This document shows, one piece after another, positions 47,428-56,705 of a stretch of 64,000 nucleotides of DNA. Under the pieces are notes generated by a model, which did no database searches, had not been told where the DNA came from, and saw only the letters and a list, made by a program, of their open reading frames with translations. The stretch lies in the NCBI GenBank assembly GCA_947579665.1, contig CANPUZ010000033.1, positions 62,001 through 126,000 of the forward strand, written 5' to 3'. Origin of the DNA: Sympetrum striolatum. Taxonomy: Eukaryota > Arthropoda > Insecta > Odonata > Libellulidae. The position numbers and the translations under genes are program-made. Numbering within the stretch: position 1 is the stretch's first letter; the number at the start of each line of letters is the position of its first letter.

Positions 47428-47554
47428 GGCTCCCGGATAGTCATGTGGACAGCACGTTTGCCTTTGGTGAAAGCGGTCCCGGGTTCGATTCCCGGTAGGA
47501 GCCAATGTGCAAAATGACCTAAGCTGTCGAAGCACTTTTAACAATACTACTACT
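47428..47554 (+). mobile_element. tRNA-derived SINE with perfect 14-bp target duplication
   Basis: The direct repeat taatctctccacaa flanks the insert (47414-47427 and 47554-47567). The first 76 bp are tRNA-like: ggctcccggatagtcatgtg at the start, B box gggttcgattcccgg, and a 3' end gtaggagcca able to pair with the start. A ~40-bp body and a short (act)n tail (aatactactacta) follow. The anticodon arm does not fold cleanly, so this is a SINE rather than a tRNA gene. Transcription would be by RNA polymerase III from the internal boxes. Confidence 0.85.
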
Positions 47555-47567
47555 AATCTCTCCACAA

Positions 47568-49025
47568 ATTCCCTTACTGCTGATGAAATTCCCTCACTTT
47601 TACCGTACGAAACAAGTTACAACTATTTCTGGCTTTCCAAAAGTACAATTTACTTTATGCAACAAAGCTCCCAGATAAGTTCACATGTTCTAATTTAAAA
47701 TAGGTATTATATACCGGTTAGGGTAACTCACTCGCAATGGTCAATGATTCTTCGTTCAGCTCTACCATGGACACGACTGATCAACGGACATCTCATACTT
47801 AGCACACACTGGAGACTTTCTGCCTGCTGACAGTTTTATCGTGCACACTGGAGACTTTTTACCTGCAGACAGTATCATAACAGTATACATTTATGGAGTG
47901 ACAATAATATCATATTTATAATGTTTGGTAAGAATAGTGTCGGAGCAGAGGGACTTGGAAAACCCAAAACTGGGATTCAGCATTTTGATCTGAATTAACC
48001 GCACAAAATTTGTAAGCTAAACATAAGAATTCTGAAAAATTCTAGGGAATTCTTGAAGTGAGAAGAAAATGAACGCCACTTTAAACTCTAATACTCAGTT
48101 TCTTAAAAATGAGTGCACTCAAGTGCAAAACTCATAAAAATTGTGCGTGCTCATGAGTGTACGCTCAAATGAGCATCCTCGGCCCCAGCTCTACTTTTGA
48201 TATTTAAGTAACCATGAAAAGAAGAAAATTGCCAAAATAAAGTTCATTGTATTAGTTAATTTTAGTATAATTTGAGACACCAAATATTGGCAGTGTGGTT
48301 TTCAGACATGACAATGTAAATCTCCACTCACAGTAGAAGATATTAAACAAGATATCCTTGGAAATATTTAATAACATAGCAAATATAAGTACCTCTGTAA
48401 GTGACTGTAAATTTGATCTAAGTGGCTACAAATTTACATTAATATGTGCAACAGTTTTACTGTTTGTTCATTGTCTAATAAATGCAACAACTTTAAATTT
48501 CATAAATTTCCTCATAGTATTTTTCAAGGTACTTTTAGTAGTCTTTAGAAAGTTGAGACATAGAGCTGTGTTAATAATTAGGAAAAAAAATTCAAACTGA
48601 GAGTTAAAAATGTTATTCTGCAATTATATAGATTGACCACATTCCCAGTATTAATAAAGTTATTTGTTGTTCTGACTGAGCCATGTTAACTTGAGGCATG
48701 AAAAATGGTTATTTGTAATTTAGTTGTTACTTATACTTTTGTCTAATCTCTTATAGTGCAAAAAATTTTCTTTTTGTACATCATCTATTACTTTTACATA
48801 GTAGTTCAGATTTAACTCTCTGATTATTTACTTTTTCATAATGTTTTATTATTTTTTTCACTTTTTTGTTTCTCTCTTCATCTCTATTTGTAGTGCTCAT
48901 TTTAACATGAATAGCTCTGAGCTGCTAACTGAAATTATTTTTGTATAATATTGTGCTTGAAATATCTGTTCTATTGACATTCCATTGACAGACTTCAGTC
49001 AGATAGAATGTATCTTTGAATGAAC
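47568..49025. other. Unassigned AT-rich sequence
   Basis: Only short frames. A few repeated motifs (for example ggagacttt with ctgc-gacagt, twice near 47811-47870) but no element boundaries. Confidence 0.3.
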
Positions 49026-49293
49026 TACCCTATATGCCGGCATATAAATCAGCTTTTGAAGCCTAAAAACATATCTCAAAAAAAAATCTGATGTGGCCAG
49101 CACATGACTTTCTCCATATATAAGATATAAATATTTATTTACGACAGTAATTTCGAACTCTATATTCCATCTAAACTTTGAAGATGAGTAATTAATTTAT
49201 ATATTATTACCTTTTACGTCTCAAACATTATAAATAATGTTTTCGGGACATGTACGATGAAAAACGATGAAGTGGCATTTTGCCCCAGCGCCC

Positions 49294-49927
49294 AGAGCGC
49301 CCACAACGTACATAATCAGCAACTTCCGGTTTATAAGTATTTCACAAATAACTCCTACACAATCAGTGATACAAAAATATGTTTCATACAAAAGTCATAG
49401 TAAATTACATTTTCTAAAACTTTTATAAATAATAGTATATACCTAAATATCATATTTATGGAGATATTTTGAAAACCGGAAATGGGCTTTGAAGAATGAA
49501 GCTCGACTTCCGGTTAACCGATTTACCCCAAAAACTAATCAACTCTAACGACACCAACCAAAATACTAAATATGAAATTTGGTGTTGATCCAACAAACCG
49601 TTTTCATGTTAGAGCGCCCACAAAGTACATAATCAGCTACTTCCGGTTGATCAGTATTTCACGAATAACTCCTAATCAACTGGTGATACAAAAATATTTT
49701 AAATACAAAAGTTATAGTAAAATACATTATCTAAAACTTTTATTGGGTATACAATATACCTATATATCATATTTATGGAGATATTTTGAAAACTGGAAAT
49801 GAGCTTTGACGAATGAAGCTCGACTTCCGGTTTACCGATTTACTTGAAAAACTAATCAACTCTGACAGCACACATCACAGTGCTATATAAGAATTTTGGT
49901 ATTGATACGACTAATAGTTTTCACGTT
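49294..49927 (+). repeat. Tandem repeat, 317-bp unit, two copies plus partial
   Basis: agagcgccca recurs at 49294, 49611 and 49928, exactly 317 bp apart. Between them long stretches match (for example tcatatttatggagatattt and gaatgaagctcgacttccgg). The third copy stops after a few bases at the CA microsatellite. Confidence 0.85.
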
Positions 49928-49941
49928 AGAGCGCCCAATGT

Positions 49942-49947
49942 CACACA

Positions 49948-50008
<61 letters not shown>

Positions 50009-50011
50009 ACA
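49942..50011. repeat. CA dinucleotide microsatellite
   Basis: About 34 CA units with two CATA interruptions. It lies inside the dispersed repeat shared with 13015-13215, whose other copy has only a short GT-rich tract here, so the array has expanded. Confidence 0.9.
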
Positions 50012-50137
50012 GACATCATTCCGAAAATGGTCAAAACGTGTTCTAGGGACCCCAAAACATGTATTTCCGTTGAAATCTCGAAGTCGAATTTTTTCATGAA
50101 AACAATACTTTCTCTATACTTCGTATATGGAGAAAGT
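50012..50137 (+). repeat. Dispersed repeat, inverse copy of 13015-13215
   Basis: Runs from agacatcattccgaaaatgg to tacttcgtatatggagaaag. The reverse complement aligns with 13015-13160. The outermost segment tactttctccatata is itself part of a short palindrome with the neighbouring gtatagagaaagta. Confidence 0.7.
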
Positions 50138-50698
50138 AACAAGGGTTGACTCATACGCCCAACATAAAATTTAACCCTTTACCACCAAGGAGTAAATAAG
50201 TGAAATTGCCTGCTTAATACCGTATTTGTCCGAATATAAGCCCCCCTTTTTTGAAAAAATATCGGCCATAAAAGTGATGGGGGGGGCTATTTTCGGGCAC
50301 TACGATAGTTAACACCGACGTTTATTGAATATTTGCCTCCCAAAAAGAGAAGAAAATTGCGAAATAATACGTAAACATACTCTACAGTAATAAATACATT
50401 GATTCTGCCAAAAATGTTTTGAAATGTTGGTAAAATTTTACCATATGTTGGTAAAATTGCCGAAGAGGACTGTTTAATTTTACCGAAAAGTTATTGCCAT
50501 TTCATTATTTTCTCTTCAGAATAATTAGTTTGAAATTCCTTATATATCACGTTAAAGAACAGAAGCTGCCATAAAACTGCCGTGCTTTTACCCTTGCAGA
50601 AGACAAAAGATTCAGTTTTTTTTTTCGTTTTTCCTTCAAAATGGACATATGAAAGTTTTGCGGTGAGTGTTTTGCAAATATGCCCAAGCAGTGGCGCA

Positions 50699-51965
50699 GC
50701 GAGGGGGGAAGTTTAGGGGTTCAAACCCCTCCCCAAGAGTCAAGTCCTATGACTAGCAGTGTGGTTTTTTCTGCTGAAGAGTATAAAACCCCAATCATTT
50801 GCTTGATAAATTCAGCGAAAGCTTTGCATGCCAGTAAATATGGCTCCGATTACAGCTGAGTTGATGTTTTCGGTAGCAGAGCAGGCCTAGAGCCGACATC
50901 GATATCAATGGGACGCTACGAGTGTTTCGCAAACAATGTTTAACGCATGCACTTCATAACCATATCCTTTTGTTAGATGACTCACGCCATAAGATAAGAT
51001 ACCCATGAGAAGAATTCGAAAGTGCTGATTCGTTTACTCCTCGCAAAAACACAAGGGAATATTCGAGAAGTAATTCGAAACTTACACCCTGAAAACAGAG
51101 ATTAAGATAACGTTTGAGAGGCAAACAGGTTGATAAAACGCTCAGTTAGATCTGTTGCATGTAACTGTTTTGAGGGTGTGAATGCATAGCTAGTGTGCAT
51201 GTGAGAAATTCACAGGGAACAGTTCGAAGGAGAGTTTAGTTTGGATTTCATAAGATACAGATGGACATACGAAAATTTTTTTCACAGTCCGCTAATAGCT
51301 CGAGGCCTCTATCGGGAAAACGTAAGTTAATTTCTATGCAGTTTTTTGTAAAATGACCATTATTAGTTGCATAAATTAGGATTGTATTATTTTAGTGCTG
51401 TTATCGGAGGGCACATCTCAAGATGAGTTTAGCGACAATTCCAAAGGAACTGGTTCCTTTGTTAAGCATTCTGGACAATTATAAGTCTGTACAGTAGACT
51501 CTTCATTACTCTGGATGATATAAAATATAACGATCCTTATTTTATAATTACCCGTTAATTTGCTGTATAGTTACACGAAAATAATTCAATAACCGGGTTT
51601 CCGTAGAAATTTGTAAAAATATTGGAGCAATACAAGATATCAGTAAAAATTAATTTTCGATGATATTACGTATTAGTTATATACCATTTTGGAAGTAAAT
51701 CAGTCAGCTGAAAGGTATTGTGCGCGTAAGTTACGCACATATTTATCGGAACTGTGACTTGATGACTTGAAATAAATTTGAGAAACGGTTCAAACTGTGA
51801 CTTAAATTCTTCAGCTTCCTTTTCGATGCAGCCAATTTTTTCTCTTGTGATAGAATCCCACGAATCTCATATCTGGTTATGCAATGCCCATTCAAAATTT
51901 CAATTCGTGGAAACTTTTGTTTCCTTGGAATACTCAGAGCGTAAGACTGGGTTTTGTATCATCTC
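50699..51965 (+). mobile_element. hAT-type element 5' end, copy 2
   Basis: Starts cagtggcgcagcgagggggg-like and aligns with copy 1 (6797-7925), except for about 150-200 bp extra near 51510-51740. It carries the two coding exons described below. No hAT catalytic or dimerisation region follows. Confidence 0.65.
51261..51486 (+). pseudogene. hAT transposase N-terminal exons
   Basis: An ATG at 51261 begins MDIRKFFSQSANSSRPLSGK, and an exon end at GTAAGT follows (about 51321). After TTTTAG near 51396 the second exon reads LLSEGTSQDEFSDNSKGTGS and FVKHSGQL, then a stop. MDIRKFF starts are typical of TTF-type zinc-finger hAT transposases in animals. Copy 1 at 7402 encodes the same peptide with a few changes. 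The intron assignment rests on frame and splice consensus only. Confidence 0.5.
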
Positions 51966-53760
51966 TCTGCTGGTTAAACCACCTATTACTTGGTCTAAAT
52001 AATTGTAAGTTGATGTCTTCATTTTTTCCACCTTGGTATATAACTTGATTTCTGCAAATTCAATTATAATATCAACTATAATCAAGAGTCTACAGAATAT
52101 TTTAATGCAGCCTAATGTTTACTCTCCGGTATGTGACGCATTCAATTGAAAACTTGGCTAATACATAAATAACGAAATCAGGCTTAATTGTAAGCCTACC
52201 AGAAAATTTCATCTGATATACATGATTTTTTGTTTCTTAGAAGAGGAGGTAATTTTAAAAGCAACAGATGAAGTCATTCCTGAGAAAGCTGCTGATGATA
52301 GAGTCTAATAACGAAAGATGTTCAAATAAGGATGGGTGCACAATGTGGTGATTTATTGAGACGTTTTATATCGCTTGTCAAATAACCGTAACTATTTTTT
52401 CCTTTTCACGCTTGGCAACCTCTTGGAAGAAATAACTCTCAAAGACTCGGGAAGTATATATCTACAGCATCAAAATACTTAAGCATCGAAAAAAAATAAT
52501 TTTTAATAGAAATTGGACGTATCCAAACTAGAAATCCAAACAAAACTTATGATAAGTTTCCAATACTTTGCTTATGTAAACTACTATCTTGGAAAGTTTA
52601 ATGAGTTGGCCATATAAACTCCTCTAGTTTTCAATACATTTAGTTTTTGAAAGATTTGACATATTCGTAGTAAGAAGCGGGCATGAATAAACTAGCCCCT
52701 GTAATTTAGGCATTTTTCATTTTATCAGGCAGCTTGCCCCCCCCCCCCTAGCCCAGTGGCTGGTGACGCACAGTGGTCCGAAATCGAAAAAAGCCGGACA
52801 AAAGTCCAAAATTGCTTTTTTGAGATACAGACTTGAAACTCTGCATATATACAGCCAATTGATTGCTGATCATGGAACGGTAAGTCATTTTCCATAAATC
52901 GTATGCGTTACTTAGATACGGATGGTCAAACATGACTAAATTTCCAGAAGCACGCCCGATTTTAGTTTTCTTCGGAAATCTTATAAGTTAAGCTAATATT
53001 GGACTTGTGGAAGGAATTCATTGGAATAAAAAACATTATATTCGATCAAAATGGTACTTTATCTATGCTATCTATCAGTTTCAAGGATATTTGTCAATAT
53101 TTGTGTGGTGTTCCATCACAAAATGGCGGACGCTTTTTTCAGACAAATTTTGGCATAAAGTAGTCGATATCTTTTGTTTAAAAAATAGATGCAGCGGGAA
53201 ATTACACTTAAGTATTGGGTAAAGACAGTTTAAGAATATTCAGCAGAGATAATTTATGAACGTTACCGACCACGAAAATAAACGCGATTTTTCGATCGCG
53301 CTGCAAGATCCTGGTCCGCGCTGCTGGGCCTGGAAGTACGGCGGCTTCGTTGGATTGTTTTAGTTTTTTGGGCCTTAACTCTTTAAAATCGCCGTTTTTA
53401 AGCTAAGTATGCAGTCACTATCACTGTCACTGTTCAAAAATTCCATATCGAAGATATGAAGAGGATATTTGATCGTGCGAATGAGTCAATGGATGCGGAA
53501 AATACACTTTAGTTTGGATACTTTACGGATTCTTGCCGCAAGTTAGAAACATCCTTCAACTTTTGAGACAGATAGTCAGCTCGAATGTACGGTAACGGGT
53601 TCGAGCATTGCAGAAAAGGCACCATCTGATTGTTTTTCTACCGCTTACCCTTTCCACCCTCGCCGACGAAGGCCACGCTAATAGGGGCTTTTGATACAAA
53701 AGTGTGTTTTACCAGAAAAGGAACATTTCAAAAGTAGATGCTAATTTTTTTCCAAAATTG
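51966..53760. other. Interior of the TIR element, unassigned
   Basis: Only short frames. Some CpG-rich sequence at 53260-53360 and 53500-53700 without recognised motifs. Confidence 0.3.
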
Positions 53761-55106
53761 AGACTCAAAAGTTGGGGGGGGGGCTTATATTCGCACGGGG
53801 GCAATATTCGGACATTTACGGTACTTGTTTTACACAAACTCTCACAACTAACCATAATTATTTCTTACTGAAACTTATTTTTGGCAAGTGAAGTTAACCT
53901 AGATATCATATAAAACAAATGCCATCACGAAATACAATTGTGGTCAAAAATAAAAATGTTAAGCCCTGCAAACTAATTATCGGCAAATTAAACAAGGAAA
54001 TTGCAATTTCATCCAGTTCGAAGATGATCCACATGATGATACAGTAGCTGACGAAGCATTAATGTTTATACGAGATGATGAATTTTTAGGGTTTTAAAAT
54101 TACCACATGCGAGTTATGACATGTTTTCATAATAAGAGAGTTGAATTAAATAAAACAATTTCATATCTTTAAAATAAAATTGACGCATATTTATTCTTCT
54201 CAAATTATATTAATTTCTTCACATGTACTTTTATATTACAAAAATTTTATACATATATATTTTGATGTTTTCTTTTTACAAATGAAAATCGATAAGCACA
54301 TCATGGTCTGTCTTTGTTTATATAATTTTTATGATTCTACTTAGCATTAGGAGTTAATGGCAGTTGTTTCAACAGTGTAGTGATTTTACATTACCACATT
54401 ATGATACCATTATTTATATAGTAAATTTTAATACCATTGTGTTTGTTTTTATAACGCATATTTATTTCAGTAGCCTGAGTGACACCAACGATGAAAACAG
54501 TATACTTAAAACAGTCTTACTTCCCATAAAATAGAGCTGGGGGAAGTGGTGTTGCCTTATTTTTTGGATAGACTTATATGGTGAAAACAGGCTAAAACCT
54601 GAAATTCACCTCAAAATTTTAGTGGTCAACTCATATGCCAGATCAACTTATACACTGGCATATACGGTAGTTAATAAATAAAAAAATATTTGAATTGACA
54701 AAATTGAGTCCCCATGAACCAAGTCTACTTAAAATATTTGTCCATGCTCTCAGGCTTAACTAATTTTCTCTTGTATTTCCAGTTCGATTCCAATTCCAAA
54801 ATTCTTACCAAATCTTTCCATAGATCATACTGCTGATGAACCCAAAATAAATTAGCTGCAAGGTAGTGGTACTTAAAGGAATCACATTCAATAAAACCAA
54901 CAAAATATGGAAAGCAGTACAGTCTTAGCATTTTAAAATAATATTGGCTGGGTTGCGTTTTGTACAGGACAGAGAATTGTATTAATGACCTCATCAAGAA
55001 TTTAATTCACTTCAATTGGATTTAGTGTATGGTACTGACACTACTAACTCTACATAAATCTAGGTGGCAAAATAATAGGGAAACACCACTGACAGCAATG
55101 TTAATG

Positions 55107-55320
55107 AATAAGAGTCATAAATATACCTTGAGCTGTCAAAAATTGAGAAAGGAGTCTTGACGCGCATTTCGCTACTTAATGTAGTATCTTCAGAAGACAG
55201 AGAATGACTACATTCTCATTCATTCTCTGTCTTCTGTAGATGCTACATTTAGTAGCGAAACGCACATCAAGACTCCTTTCTCAATTTTTGACAGCTCAAG
55301 GTATATTTATGACTCTTATT
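55107..55320. mobile_element. Foldback (hairpin) element with ~100-bp arms
   Basis: The left arm, starting aataagagtcataaatatac, and the right arm, ending gtatatttatgactcttatt, are inverted copies with about six differences in 101 bp. The loop is roughly 12 bp (ctacattctcat). The differences cluster in a CpG-bearing segment (gacgcgca against gatgtgcg), as expected from CpG decay. No ORF. It is either a foldback MITE or two copies of a short element in head-to-head orientation. Confidence 0.85.
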
Positions 55321-55940
55321 TATTAGGTAGCAAAAGTTATAACTCAATCACAGATTCCAAAACTTACCACAAATTCAAATTTAGGCAAAATTCTTGAGTG
55401 AAGTTAAGTAGTATATGATGAAAAATACTAATGCAAGGATAAACAGTTTGAATAAAAATCTGCATGGATGCCATGCTACTATTTTCATAATGTCGAAATG
55501 GGAAACAAGGCAAATCTGATCTTTGAATTGATGAAGTTTCTACAATATTGATAAGTTAATATTGCCGCAAGGTATTTTGGACTTGTTCCTTTTCTCTTTC
55601 TTTGGACTGTTCTTTTCTATGAGCACATATTTTAAATTCTATCAACATGCAACATCCTCATTTTCATATAATGTATAAGCATTTCATATTTGAAAAGAAT
55701 ACCCAGACAGCACAGATTTCCCTTTACAAAATATAAAAGCCTTGTACTGGTAAAATTTGTGCTCCTACAAAGGAATTACCATTTTAATACAATGGTAAAA
55801 GAACCACTCACCCACTTTTGTAACCTTACATTTGTATTACCATTGTCACAGGTCTAGGTTTCGTGTGTAAGTCAAATTGCAATCTCTGTGTACGTTTCAC
55901 TCATTACTCATTTCACTCATTATGTTCACGTTTTGCTCAT
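55321..55940. other. Unassigned sequence with a repeat start
   Basis: It contains acccagacagcacag at 55701-55715 (shared with 43036) and a palindrome ttaccatt-ttaatac-aatggtaa at about 55785-55809. Otherwise AT-rich with no supported gene. Confidence 0.35.
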
Positions 55941-55949
55941 GAGCTCCGT

Positions 55950-56692
55950 CATTATCGACATACGGTTGGTGGGGTTGTGTGGGGGCGGAGAAGGTCCTTT
56001 GACCGAAAGTACGTGGTAGGGTGAGGGCCGCTGCTGTCCCTGCTGGCTGCCTCCGGGGTGCAGGAGCTGTTGCTGTTGTTTGTGTTGGTGCGGGAAACTG
56101 TGCGGGAAACTGAACGCAGGAAAGAGTCCTGCACTTGTGTTGCGTCTATGAGAGAACGCATGTGTCGCAGGAGATGTGAAGGCTTATGATCACCCAGTTC
56201 TTCTGCTGTGAGAAGTTGCCGAACCCGCTGCTCCTCGGAGAGAGAGACGCGCTGTATCAACTGAGATTTAAGTGTCTGGTAACGCGGTTGGATGGTTTAT
56301 TATGCGGTCACTTATTTCACTGGCGAAGCGATAGTCAAGGCTTCCTACGACCTAATTGTACAGAGGTCCGAGGTGATGTTGGCCAAGGAAAATTGTGCTT
56401 CGACCTGGGCGAACCATACTGCAGGTTGAGCTGGCCAGAAAGGGGGAAGTTAAGGCGTGACGCGATAGATGGCAGCAGGGCTGATGCCGGCGGAATCGGA
56501 GAGCGGGGATTCCTTCTGCGATGGTTGCGGAGGTAACGACACTTGCTGTTCTTGTTGTAGTTGCGGAGCCTGCTGGTGTTGCAGCTGGAGGGCTGCTAGT
56601 TGTTGGGTATGTTGCTCTTGCTGGACAAGGAGCTGCTGTTGTAGTTCCGCGAGTTGCGACTGAAGTTTGGCGAGTTGCTCCGCGTTTCCCAT
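55950..56692 (-). pseudogene. Gypsy-type LTR retrotransposon gag fragment
   Basis: Minus-strand frame from an ATG at 56692: MGNAEQLAKLQSQLAELQQQ, a Gln-rich coiled coil, then after a stop [19 protein letters not shown], the conserved FWP..P..WF..vEa.F block of arthropod Gypsy gag proteins. It resumes in another frame at 56260: SLSEEQRVRQLLTAEELGD and PSHLLRHMRSLIDATQ, the capsid-like region. It ends without protease or RT. Stops and a frame change make it non-functional. The ATG lies only 14 bp from the hAT terminus at 56706. Confidence 0.72.
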
Positions 56693-56705
56693 GGTTGCTT
56701 TAGAC

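Larger units (their letters stand above)
50218..53823. mobile_element. TIR-bounded element nested in the outer element
   Basis: The left end taccgtatttgtccgaatat then aagccccc; the reverse complement of the right end begins taccgtaaatgtccgaatat and, after a ~20-bp extra segment, gcgaatataagcccccc. No transposase was recognised between them, and the interior includes a hAT 5' end at 50699-51965. A poly-C run with agcccagtggctgg at 52738-52761 may be a relic of the hAT's other end. Confidence 0.6.
49026..54669. mobile_element. Large region bounded by inverted termini (outer element)
   Basis: The left end taccctatatgccggcatat and the reverse complement of the right end taccgtatatgccagtgtat (ending at 54669) match in 16 of 20 positions and continue with weaker similarity. 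If they form a pair, the outer element spans 5.6 kb including another TIR pair. A tail frame near 54000-54100 (FEDDPHDDTVADEALMFIRD, then a stop) could be the C-terminus of a lost transposase. The pairing is inferred. Confidence 0.4.

Noticed and set aside
47428..47503. Functional tRNA gene
   Set aside because: The anticodon arm and spacing do not fold as a normal tRNA, and a SINE body, tail and TSD are present.
49880..50154. Long His/Thr or Val/Cys repeat frames around 49.9-50.1 kb
   Set aside because: Translations of the CA microsatellite; not proteins.
50172..50200. ttaaccctttaccaccaagg as another end of the TTAA element
   Set aside because: Only the first ten bases match, and no homologous interior or partner terminus follows.
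56469..56703. Cys- and Ala-rich + strand frames
   Set aside because: Antisense to the Gln-rich gag coding sequence.
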